Part shown: positions 10,796 through 22,200 of the stretch, piece by piece | Layout: each line of letters begins with the position of its first letter | Position numbering within the stretch: position 1 is the stretch's first letter | Assembly (NCBI GenBank): GCA_037783545.1 | Contig: JBBELK010000308.1 | Span: 806,001-870,000, forward strand | DNA length: 64,000 bases | Direction: 5' to 3' | Source: Henricia sp. BOLD:AAB3569 | Taxonomy: Eukaryota; Echinodermata; Asteroidea; Spinulosida; Echinasteridae | Notes under the pieces: model-generated | Database searches by the model: none | What the model was told of the DNA's origin: nothing | The model's input: only the letters and a program-made list of their open reading frames with translations | Program-made: the position numbers and the translations under genes

Positions 10796-12514
10796 TTCAA
10801 GGTTTTGGATAAATAATGGACTTTTGTATAGTTTTTTACATCGATTGTACATGCATAGAGATGTTGACACCGTAATGTAACTGATTTTTATGGTGGGTTA
10901 ATGATAATTGGGCGTCTATGCAATTTGTTTTGTTTTGTACACATGTATGGTTTTCGTTAAAAGGCTATTAAAAACTGGTAACAAAAATCAGGAATACCAT
11001 GCAGGAGCTTCTTAAGGTTAGGTGATAATGTTCTTGAATTGCTGCTTATATTTCGCTATTAAATTTCTGGTCGGGAAATAAATGAACTTCAGTGAATTTC
11101 TCTGTTGAGTTTGTGTCATTTATTTTCACCATTTCTTAATGCACAGCTGTAATTATAGACGCCTTGCATTGGTGCCCAACTGCCCATCTTGGGAGAAATT
11201 ACATTGTCGATGTGTTATGCATGAGTATAGATGCTTTGTGCGTCTATTGCAGGGTAAACGAGTCCCCCTCTGCTCGAGAGTCGAGTCATTCAAGCAAGTC
11301 GGTTCAAGTCGAGTAGTATTTGTTCAAGCTAATTTAGTAACGAGTCTAAACCCTGAATCTTGCATAATATTCATGTAGGGTATTTTTGTTGTTCTGGCCA
11401 ACAATGTTCCATGTTAAAAGAATGATTAATTAGGTGACTGAGACTTTGAATGAAGTCTACTTAAAACAAGGTTCTGCTTTATTTTATTGTTTTCTCTAAC
11501 AAGAAAGAAATTATGTACATTGTAACTTGGCCGTATTTTATACTTGGATTGCCTCTTTAAGGATGTTTAAAGGAACTGTTAATTGTATAATAGATTGGTA
11601 GTTTCAGAATAATGTTCGTTTTTGCACACGGTCAATTCAATCTTTTTCATGAAATTGTTTGGCAAATTTCTTTTTGCATAAGAAAACAATTAGACAGGCT
11701 CTTAGTTGTGCTTAGCGTCACAATCCTGGGGATATTTTGGGTTCAACTATCAGTCGGTTTCTTTAATTAAAGGGCTAGTCAACGCGAAATGATTTCAGAA
11801 AGTAAGTGCACATATTAAAACTGGAAATTATAATCTTTCTGTGTACTACTGCCGGCCGTCATTTTTAAAAAGTTTAACTCGGAAGATGAATATTAATACA
11901 ATTTTACAACTGCCTTAACAGAACAAGACTGAAAATAAATTTGGGACACTACTAATTAGTGTACCCCTTTAATGTTTTGACCCAAAAGCCGCAAGCCGTG
12001 ACTGCTACTCTTGCGGTCATGTCCGTGACTGCATGATGACTGTATGTAGTCATTTGATTATTTGCATGAAAAAATTTCTGTCGAGTATTTGGAGTCGATT
12101 CTTTAGTATCGAGCTTTGTTTCTTCAGCAACAACAACCATAATCGTGCATTTCATCGATACCAAAATCGAAAAACAAAAACCGCAAAATGGTATCGATTT
12201 TTTCCTTGGCCAATGGCAATGGCTTTAAAGCAGCGGATTGGAAAGCAACGAAGTGTGCCGAAAGAAGAATGTGGTAAATATTACAAGATTTATTTGCAAT
12301 ATTTTGCATTTTTACGATGGTTTTTTAATGTATTTGTACAGATTGGTATGGCATATTGCAATTGGTTTTATTTTTTTAATGTCCTTTCGTTCATTTTGTT
12401 GGAGTTTTCCCAAATTTCCCGAAGGGTTTTTAACCCTGGAATTTGTAGTTGGTCTCGTATTAAAGTCGTATGTTTTGTACACAAATCTAGTCACTGGTGG
12501 TCAGGTTTTATACA

Positions 12515-13210
12515 GTCAACTCGACCGTTGTACCAGCTGGACTGTTAAGCCATGGAGGTAGGAAAAGATGGTTAAGCGCTCAAACCGAGAACGGAGAAGT
12601 CAACTCGACCGTTCTACCAACTCAACCATTGTCCAACTCGACCGTTGTGCATTCATCATTCATGTCATTAGGAAACGTTGCGGGGGTTTGTGAACGCAAA
12701 GGTGACTCATCAGCGAAACTGACATAAATATGACCGCAAACATTTTCCTACGAACCCTTGCGCAAGCTGAAACTAGTTAAAACATTCCGAAAATTTACTG
12801 CGCAAACATTTTACTTTTACTGTACCGGTATGTTCGGCTGGCCTGGCCTGGCGCGGACAGCGTGAGGTCCATCTGTGCACGGTAACAATCGGCGGCGCAG
12901 CCTATCGTCCTCCGCAATATGGCATCATACAGAAAAACCCGTATAAAAAAGATTACTCATTTTTGCAAATTGGGGAAAATATTTTGTGGTAAATTTGTGG
13001 CGCGCGTGCGCGCTCAAGAAAGAGTGAGCACAGCGCGGTCAAGTTGGTTCGAGCATGGCAAACGGTCGAGTTAACTCGAATTTGAAGTCGAGTTGGTCAA
13101 CAGTCGAGTTGGTTCAACGGTAGAGCTGGTACAATGGTCGAGTTGGTACAACGGTCGAGTTGGTTCGAGACGAGTTAGCAAACAGTCGAGTTGACCTGCA
13201 CCCACTGGTC
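12515..13210. mobile_element. Foldback element with CAACTCGACCGTT tandem repeats in its arms
   Basis: The left end has GTCAACTCGACCGTTGTACC repeated with spacing (12515-12650). The right end has the complement GGTACAACGGTCGAGTTGG repeated several times (13060-13195). Flanks CACTGGTGGTCAG and CACTGGTCACCAGTG border the arms. Confidence 0.7.
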
Positions 13211-13303
13211 ACCAGTGAGATGGCATGCTAATACAATGTACGTCTATGCATAGCCCATTTACCCATGATTTGTTTTCCTGCTTGGTCTATGGACAAGGTT
13301 GCT

Positions 13304-13507
13304 GAATGTTTTTAACTCCTAAATTCACTTCCCTTGAAAATATTAACACCAGTATAAATGGAATTCTTTCCGTCAGGAAACCTGTGGTCGGCCTACAGAA
13401 AATGGAAAGAATTCCATTTACTCATTATTATTCTTATAATGACTATAATAACCACCAAAACATATGTTAATATTTTAAAGGGAAGTGATTTTAGGAGTGA
13501 AAAACAT
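13304..13507. mobile_element. Inverted-repeat MITE
   Basis: TGTTTTTAACTCCTAAATTC with CACTTCCCTT on the left is complementary to AAGGGAAGTG, TTTTAGGAGTGAAAAACA on the right. An inner palindrome ATGGAATTCTTTCC/GGAAAGAATTCCAT sits at the centre. Confidence 0.8.
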
Positions 13508-14565
13508 TAAACAATTTTAATGCACTACAGATACACTAAGCTTTGTTTTAACATAAAGCATTCTTGGCCAGAACAACACAAATACCCTACACAAATAAGC
13601 TAATCACTACATGTAAACATCATAATATGATAAAGTACAACAGACATGTGTAGGACTGAGATCCAGTCTAAAAACTGACTACTACTAAATATGGACCCAA
13701 AGTATTTCTAGAAGAGGGGGAACAGCCCAAAATGTCCGCCCTGAACTAATTTCCAGTCCTGTCCATGAAATCTAGTGACAGCTGTGGCATTCTGATGACA
13801 CACGAGACTCCCCGGGGTGCGGACAGATTGGTGTAAAATTAATATCACAGGAATTACATTTCGCCTAGTATGGATGTCATCAAGGGGCTGTACAGTGTAC
13901 ATCCTTTTCCCAGTACACTAAGGAATTTGCCCGAGTAGTGTTTTTATTGCCTATGCACTAATTGGAACATCATCTGTATAGACTGGTTCTTTTTATGTGT
14001 TACGGTAGGCAGCTTGTTTCACTTTTAGTTTCATGCATATACTGGTAGTTCATTGTCTGTTGTGCTGGCAGTTTCAAGACAGTATTTTTGGCATGCTTTA
14101 TTCTGTCGGTCGGTGCCATGTCACAGCAGCTTGAGAAGATGGTGCGTGTCTATGCATTATTTTTTTTTAAAAGAAGCTTTGACGCGCAGGGTTAAAAGTG
14201 ACGCGCACGCTAACGCTAAACGCGTATAATGTTGCATAATAACTTATTATTGATGTTCGACTCTAATTCAAAATTAGCTTATATGACGGACTGTGCGGTG
14301 CCTAACGTAAATTAAAAATTGCTGAAAAGGACAGCACAGATGGTCAGGACATGAAAATCTACCGTATGGTGCCGTGTAGTGAAAGTTGGATGATGACGTG
14401 CAAGTCCTGCTTGACTTGCATAGTGTAATATCCATCTGTTTTGCTATTGTACCATATTTGTGTGTACATATAAATCTGTAATGTGCAGCATGTTTCTGAG
14501 CTCAGTATTCCAGTAATTAAACATGTACCTTCAATTTTTTTAAATCTATCTCCGTAGCTATTAGG

Positions 14566-15425
14566 CCTTGACACCAAGGCCAATTGCCTCATGCCCTGCT
14601 GAGTTGGCCTCAATGTTCCTTTCAGATACGTATACACTTTCTGAGGCCAACTTGGCCAGCATGCCTTAAGGCGCGTTCCCATTGGACTTCTTTTTACGCG
14701 CCCTCGCGGGAACTTTCCGCGACTCCCTGTAAACATTCCTTCCTGTAAATCTCCCGTGCGTTCCTACTACCATATATTTTACACGACGCGAGCGGAAAAT
14801 TTAGCTATTTGGCTGGCCATATGTGGTCAATTGAGGGCGTAGTTTACATAACCTTTGACCTAACAGGAGTTTCGTTTTCAGGAAACCCAATCAAATTTCG
14901 AACAACTTCTATTAAACTTGCCATTATATTTGCGAAGAAATGAGCATGAAAAAAACACGTGCGTACGTACGTACATGGCATGTACAGTACAAGAATGTTC
15001 GCGCAATGTGTGGTGGGATTGCACAATGCAGGAAGTGACGTCATCCATTTGGCATTTTACACAGCGGTAGCGGTAGTTCTACAGGGCGGCGCTGTTCCCA
15101 TTGGACTTTTCGAGGGCCCTGTAAAACTCCCGCGGCTGAGCGGAAAGTTTCCGCGGACTCTTTTACCCTGTAAGTTTTACATCGTGGTCGCGGTAACTTT
15201 ACAGGGACGCTAATTCTCCGTGCGTCCCCATTGGACTAAATTTTGCTACTCTCCCGCACAACCACGGGAGTTTAACCAAAAATAGTCCAATGGGAACACC
15301 ACTTAAGCCTAACAAATTTTATGAGGCTTGTATACTTGTATGTACACTAATAATCAGTACAAATTTGGAACAAAATTGGCCATGATGCCCCTCCAGTTGG
15401 CCTCAGTGCTCTTTGAAATTCAGAT
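14566..15425. mobile_element. Older repeat split by a GTTCCCATTGGACT element
   Basis: The outer halves (14566-14670 and 15302-15425) share CAAGGCCAA, TGAGTTGGCCTCA and GCCAACTTGGCC-type blocks with a separate inverted copy at 38160-38345. Between them lies the insertion 14671-15296. Confidence 0.6.
14671..15296. mobile_element. Nested inverted-repeat element, GTTCCCATTGGACT ends
   Basis: Starts GCGTTCCCATTGGACT and ends AGTCCAATGGGAAC, flanked by CTTAAG on both sides. The same end motif recurs inside near 15090 and 15228, so there may be more than one insertion. The interior is GC-rich with CTGTAAA/TTTACAG blocks. Confidence 0.7.
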
Positions 15426-15599
15426 GAAATCAAGGCTGGATTATCATCCCCCTTATTTTCAGAACATTGCGGTCTGAGCTATTGTTTAAAATTTTCCAGT
15501 TGTACATTTATCTCACTGAAATGTGCACCTGTATACGTCATCACATTGAGGCACGGCAGTTTTGGGCATTACAGTAACTAAAGTAACGAATGCAACATC

Positions 15600-16020
15600 G
15601 GGTATGGTGCCTAATCACCATTGAAATGAAACAACCAAACTTGGGATGAGAGAAAAATCGTAAGTGCCTTATCAGGATTCGAACCCGAGACCTTTGACTC
15701 ACCAGACAGATGCTCTACCAGCTGAGCTATATAAGGCAAAGTTGGTATACTCCCTCAGATTTTCCCTATGGACCCAATTCTTCTCTCGGTGTTGCATGGT
15801 GGCGCAACTGGGCAAAGTAATGAACACATCATCTGGTACATGTATGTTGCCTGATCACCATTGAAATGAAACAACCAAACTTGGGATGAGAGAAGAATAG
15901 GGAAAACCCGATGGAGTATACCACTGTGCCTCATAGCTCAGCTGGTAGAGCATCTGCCTAGTGAGTCAGAGGTCTCGGGTTCAAATCCCGATAAGGCCCT
16001 TACAATTTTTCTCTTATCCC
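15600..16020. repeat. Pair of tRNA-like repeats in opposite orientation
   Basis: Minus-strand copy 15666-15740 and plus-strand copy 15928-16000. Both are flanked by the direct repeat CACCATTGAAATGAAACAAC and AACTTGGGATGAGAGA (15617 and 15859). The plus copy has intact A box (TAGCTCAGCTGG), B box (GGTTCAAATCC) and a TTTTT tract just after it. The anticodon stem does not pair, so I do not call it a functional tRNA gene. Confidence 0.75.
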
Positions 16021-16079
16021 AAGTTTGGTAGTAACCAAAGTGACAGGGTTAACGTTTCTCCTTCTATTTTTCTCGACAG

Positions 16080-16194
16080 ATGAGCTCTCAGGCTAAATCT
16101 TGAAGTGATAGCAGTGTGCAAGATTAAGACTTAAATTACTCCCTCATATATTGATTTGGAATCAACTTAGCTGATCTGCGACAACTATAACAAA
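16080..16194 (+). promoter_or_regulatory. Probable 5' leader exon of liprin-beta with short upstream ORF
   Basis: A strong acceptor (CTATTTTTCTCGACAG) ends at 16079, so the ATG exon probably starts at 16080 and is preceded by a non-coding exon and intron not located here. The leader has an ATG at 16080-16082 opening a 7-codon upstream ORF (MSSQAKS, stop 16101-16103). An in-frame TAG at 16168-16170 blocks any longer N-terminus before the ATG at 16195. Confidence 0.5.
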
Positions 16195-16276
16195 ATGACT
16201 GCGACGTCAGCGCTAGCCACGGACGCCACCCAGATGCTGGCCGCGGCACTGGAACAGATGGATGACATTATTGCAG
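16195..16276 (+). CDS. PPFIBP1: Liprin-beta coding exon 1 (start codon)
   Basis: ATG at 16195 in context ACAAAATGA, followed by DATQMLAAALEQMDDIIAG, which matches the conserved N-terminus of vertebrate liprin-betas. Two tandem donors exist, GCAG|GTACAG and ACAG|GTACGT (exon end 16276 or 16282). Both leave phase 1, and the second adds two residues (Thr-Gly). Confidence 0.93.
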
Positions 16277-19200
16277 GTACAGGTACGTGTATGTCACCTA
16301 GGGGTTCATTACCATGCACGGACATCCAGGATTTCCCTTGTTATGACATGTATGTAAACCATGTAAAAATGTTAGTTTGATGATAAAAACACAAAATTAG
16401 GAGGAAAACGTGTTAAATTAATTTACCAAGGAAAAACTTAACATTTCTGAGAGTTGTCCCATAGATTTAGCGCATGGGATCTTTGAGGGTGTTTGTGCAT
16501 GGTAATCTTTCTGTCACTTTGGACTCGGGCTAATCATAGTTTCTAGAAATTTGCCATAAAAGGGACACTGAAAAATTTCAGTCGAATGGAAAATATTGCT
16601 ACATGTACAGAGTTAACACAAGTACATGTACCTGCAAAAAGAATGGAAACACTACTTAAGTTTTAGAGATAGCTCAGGGGCACGTGGCTAGGAATTAAAG
16701 GCGTAGTGTACCCAGACGTAACCATAATTTGCTGGGCCACTCGCCAAATCAACACCAATAAGAATCCAGAAGACAACATGTACAAGTATGGGACCTCCCA
16801 TGGTTTCCCCTTAAGGGAAATACCTATGTAGAACCCTCTTGTGCTCACTCCGCATTGCTGAAATTGCATACTGCACTAATGATGTTCTTGCCAGTCAAAT
16901 TTGCGCATGCATATATAGCACCTGAAAGTATATTGATTTCAATGGATAAATTGACGGGTAAAATAAACTCCAGCCAACGCCCAACACACAATGCAGTGTT
17001 TGCCCTTAACTTTTTTCAAAAATGTCCAACAAGGCCAGTTGGCATAAGTCTTTACTGGCCCATCGGCATTTCAAGTGGCCTGGTTCAAATTTTATTTTTT
17101 TTTTAAATTATTTTTATTAACTCACAGCTAGTTGTTTGAATTAACCACATGTGAGCGAATAAACAAGGAAAATTGGGTAGATTTTCCATTCAATTTTCTC
17201 TAAATGGAGGCACTGTATGATACCCTACATGTACCTACATGTTTTTTTAAAACAATGTGAGTTACATCATGGGTCTGTTTTATTTCAACTGGCCAGCCGG
17301 ACCATTTGGGGAGGCTTTCCAACTAGCCCTAGACAATTTCAACTGTCATTTGGCCAACGGACCAGTGCTAATTCGAACACTGCAATGCACGTTCCATTCC
17401 AGAGGCATTTAAATTTGAATGAAATTTTATTTATTTAAGTGCTAATGATACTCTTCAGATCTTCATGTAATTTAAACATAATACCGGTATAAGGCCAAGC
17501 AATAAAAAAAGGCCGAGTTTATGTACCCGTCTTAATTTTTCTACAGCAAAACGAACAAAGAAAATAAAAACGTACCGGTATCACCTGCTTTGAATATTCA
17601 GACATTCTAAACACCATGTGCGTTTTCTAAGGATTCTACAGTTTTTAAGAATTACTGATATTTTGATGTCACCAGTAAGACATTTGTAGATATTTATTAT
17701 GAAATTGGATTTAATGTAGGAAAATAATATTTCAAATTTTAGCTGAACATATCCCTCAAAGGAATAGAGCTCAAGAGAGATCATGATGGCAAGCTTCACT
17801 GAACAGGAATGCAACAAAGGAGTGTGGGGTCAGAATGAAAAACACAAAAGAACAATGCAACTTGTGATTTGGGCAATTTGTGTGTAGACAATTAGGACAT
17901 TTTTAAGTGAGTTTGGATTTATCAATGTCTTGTCAAAAACATCCAAATCAAAATGGTTAAATTGTCCAATCTGAATCGTGCCATTGCATTAGGTAGGCCT
18001 ATGGTGGAAGCAAAATACTGAACTGTAACTCCCCTTGCCTGAGTGCAATAAAGTTGACATCGTTGTTTTTTGGTGTTTTTCATTCTGACCCCACACTCCT
18101 TTGTTGCATTCCTGTTCAGTGAAGCTTGCCATCATGATCTCTCTTGAGCTCTATTCCTTTGAGGGATATGTTCAGCTAAAATTTGATATAATATTTTCCT
18201 ACATTAAATCCAATTTGATAATAAATATCTATAAATGTCTTACTGGTGACAGAACTTTTTTGGTCAAGTGTATAATGTTTTTGAAAGTACTAACTACTAA
18301 CCTTAAGACAAACTTTCGTTTATCACATACCGGTATGTAAGAAAACGGATTATAAAACATTAAAATCTTGCTTAATTTCCAGCATTCAGGAAAAAAAACC
18401 AAAATAAGTACATGTAGGTGATTCTTAGCAGATTTTCGGTGGTTTATTTTTTCCCCTTATTTTAAATTTTTTTTGATGAAACTTTGGACACCCCTCTTTA
18501 TAGTGCAGCACAAATGCAATGTAGCTTAATTTCTAAAATCTTTTAAATCCAATCAAATCTAATCAAATTTTCAACATTTGCACAAAGGAACCAGGTACCC
18601 GTCCTCCGACATGTCAAGCCTTCACAACGGCACAATGGATTCGCACAATGCCAACTTCACCCCGATGACCGTCAACCACTTTGGTATCTCGCAACTCGCC
18701 GATGAGCTCAAGCAATCGGTAGAGTTGGCACAGGACCAAGGGGAAGCGGCGATATCGCGGGAAGGCGTGCCTGAAAATACAAGGAGAGTTCTCATTCAGT
18801 GGCTACAGGACAACTCGTATCAGGTAGGCTCTATTATTAAGTTTTTTTCTTTTGTAAAATTTTGTTTTTTCTAGCAATTTTGTACATGGTTTATAAGTCA
18901 TAAAAAATGAAATATTATTTGCAAGATAATATACTAGTATTGACTGCTCATGAGGGTGATGGTGCAAACTATCGTCCCGAGGTGATGTTGCTATTTTCCC
19001 GAGGCCGCAGGGTGAGGAAAAATAGCAGGACTGCCGTCTCAAGATCACCGAGGGGCCGGTAGCTTGCACCATCACCCGAATAAAGAGCAGTCAATATTTG
19101 TTTTATATACCTCATACATTGATTTTTTTGTGTCAAATGATTGGTACATGTATTTCAGGACAAAATTTAGTTTACAGAAAGCCAAGCAAAGTGCACGTTG

Positions 19201-22200
19201 TCTGCATGAACGCGAACACCATGTACTGGTTGCTTGACGCAAACGCGTATGACGCGTGCGTGTTGGCACACGATTGTGCTGCGCTGGCACACGCTTGCGC
19301 GATATTCCGTATGCGCTGGGAAATAGTAAGTTCTTTAAAAAGTACTATCGTTTGACTTATGACGCAAAAAGTCAAACAATAGTACTTTTTCAGTTGCCCT
19401 TGGAAATAGTTGAACTAATCCATGTCACGTGATCTGCTTTTAACCAATCAGTGAACGAGAATCAATACGAGGTACCGTATATAAAACGTTTTATGGATTC
19501 CTGCAATAAACTAGCAGCGTTCGAATTGACACTGGTCCGTTGGCCAAATGACAGTTGAAATTGTCTCGGGCCAGTTGGAAAGCCTCCCCAAATGGTCCAG
19601 TTGAACTGACAGAGATTATGTCACAACTCACACATTATATTGTCTAGCCGTGGTAAAAGATGCAAATTAAGTAGGGTAGTGTCTCCTTTTTAAGAAAACT
19701 GCGGAGAAAATCCACCAAATTTTCCTTGTTTATTCACACACACATGTGGTTATTGCAAACATTAAAGGTGGAATGACTGTGAATGTTATGGGGGGTGTTA
19801 TGGCCGAGCGGTCTAGTGCGTCGAACTTAAGTTCCTGTGCTAGTACTAGAATGTAGGTTCGAATCCGGGCCGCGACGGGTTGTGGCACCTGTGCCCTTGA
19901 GCAAGGCACTCAACCACACTTGCTCCCATTCCTGTAATTGGCGGTTCTCCGCTGTTGGATATGGTAAATAAATAAATAAAAATAAATTTAAAAAAAAAAT
20001 AAAAAAAAAAAAAATCATCCGGGCCACTTGATATGCTGGCATTCAAAGTGAGGTTTTCCTGACTGTTTTTTTCCAGTTCCACAAAAGTCTTGTCATTTTC
20101 ATGCTTTATTTTGCTGACAGAGAGTCTGTTATTTGACTGAAAAATACTACTTGTATTACCCTGAAATGTACAGTAGGCACTTCTTAGAAGGTGCATGGTA
20201 CTTAAATATGAGTTGGACACTAAGTTTTAGTACACTGTGCAGAATGAACTGGTGGTATATCGGCCGATACTTTCTAAATACTTTAGAACATGCTGCACAC
20301 TATTATTTACATGTACATGTACAATGTACGTATGTACACTGACCTTTACAATATGTACACGTATGTCGGCAAACTCCTTACATGTATATCATTACTATAG
20401 ACGCAGCCTCACCACATGTACATACATCCTTGAGAATACGTAAACACTCAGGGAATAATTTAACACAAGGAAATAAATGAATTCTTCACTGTATGTATGA
20501 GGGTACTTCATGGTTGATTAAGTGTGCAGACCTGTCACAGACTGGGCCTGCTGGAGTGGATTTGAAGATGCACTTCATATATTAAGCAAGTGGTGGACCC
20601 AGAGAGTATAGAGGGCCGAAATGCCATGGTGGGTGGTTGCCAGGGTGATGGATATAAACATTCTGCAGGTTTCCGTTTATGGCTTGTGTCAGAGTGTTTA
20701 CCGGTTAAAATTTCAGGTACGCTACATGTACATGTACATGCAGTAGTAGGAGAAAATACTGCCAGGTTAGCACAGAAAAAACGTACTTGCACACTCAAGA
20801 TTGTGTAGCACCCTATAGAGCAAGTTCAATTCATGACCATATTTGCAACCGAATGCAGTCTAGTCAATGATGCTTAGTCACGCCTGGGCAGCTTTCGAGC
20901 GCGGCACCAGGTGCTCCATGATGCTCTATGGTGCTCGCCAGAAAGCGTGTGTAAGCATGTGTGTGACGTAACGTTTCCACCACCTGGGAGCACCAGGGAC
21001 GAGCGCTCGAAAGCAGCCTTGGTCGACCATTTTGAACCAGCCCACAGGGCACTGTCGCGCTGGTCACTGGTGCCCATCAGACATTGAGTTGATGCAGAAT
21101 TTTGCAAGGAGCCAATAGACCGATCCAGTATGCTCCGCCTATTTAGAAATTGCCTAGCAACATGCCACACGTGCCATGCACATGTGCAGTAGAGTCGCGT
21201 GGCCGTGCCGTGCGTCAGCGTCCGCGCCCTGGTCAGCGCGTATTGAAACACGCACACGCACACAGAAAATGCACGCTCGAAAGCAAAATGTGCACTTAAG
21301 TATCCAGTCGTGTGCGTGCACGTACAACACGCTTGCAATACGCGTAACGCGCGCCATCGAACAAAAACATCTGGACACACATCTAAAACGAAGTGAATGC
21401 AAAACTTAGGAAAACGACAAGCTAATTTTGGTAAGTTTTTCACATTTACACAAAAACACATTTATGAAGGGATTAAAAGTAGGTTAGGATAGTCTTATAC
21501 AATCCGTTTTAAACCCGCTAGCCTCCTCTTCGCTGATAAAAATGATGTTGATGGCGTTTTTGCGTCACTCGTGCTGCATTTGCCGTAGCTCTGTGCACAA
21601 AATTTTGAGGACTCAGGTAACCAAAGATTTTGGTTACCTGAACCTGAGGCTGTGATTGGTCAATTCCAAAATGGGCGGAGCTTACTGGATCGGTCTATTG
21701 ACTAACCAAAGGCATTTGCACTTGACTGTGTGTACGAGCGTGTAGTACACTATACGAACCCGCACACAATCGAGGTCCGCATAAACCAGGAAGCACCGTA
21801 ACTGTGTGGACTTACACAGGTTCGCAGACGAGTTGTCTCAGCATTTAAAAAGGGATAAGGTAAGTGGGAGGAGGTTTTAAAAAAATATATAAGGTGTGTA
21901 ACGATGCCCTTAAACGATTTGTGGAGTTAGGGCGAAATCCTGCGTTTCGTTTTTGAGTAAAAAAAGATTTTCGGCCAAATTTGCTACAGTGCATGAGTAC
22001 AAAGCGAGGTTCACATAGTGTATGTGGTAACGGTCTGTGTGTGCGCATGTGTGTTGCCACAGTGACGACCGACCATTGGTTAACTCACAAATCGAACTTG
22101 CTCCTAGTGTATTAACTATTAAATCCTTTGGCTCATATCGTTCCATAAAGTTCTGTTCATCGGCACAAGAATGAGGACTGTTGAAATGTTTGCTGGCTCA

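Larger units (their letters stand above)
9173..16079. other. Intergenic region and probable upstream leader of liprin-beta
   Basis: No coding exon was recognised. It contains foldback and MITE elements (9900-10590, 10622-10795, 12515-13210, 13304-13507, 14566-15425) and tRNA-like repeats (15600-16020). 9210-9450 has loosely inverted ends (ATTCACACTGAA ... TTCGGTGTGAAAT) and 9700-9850 has related CTTTCAACGA blocks. 10800-12500 and 13510-14560 look like unique AT-rich DNA apart from an AAGTC-rich patch at 11255-11330. The liprin-beta promoter must lie here or in an upstream intron, but I cannot place it. Confidence 0.5.

Noticed and set aside
12033-12548. A 171-codon plus-strand ORF
   Set aside because: AT-rich, Phe/Tyr-rich translation without domains or splice signals, running into a foldback element.
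15928-16000. A functional tRNA gene
   Set aside because: A and B boxes are intact, but the anticodon stem does not pair and close relatives are scattered and degenerate.
17581-18340. Two ORFs encoding the same peptide on opposite strands
   Set aside because: They are the two arms of a foldback element.
20874-21461. A 195-codon minus-strand ORF
   Set aside because: It spans two different inverted-repeat elements, contains Cys/Thr-rich low-complexity sequence and shows no homology I recognise.
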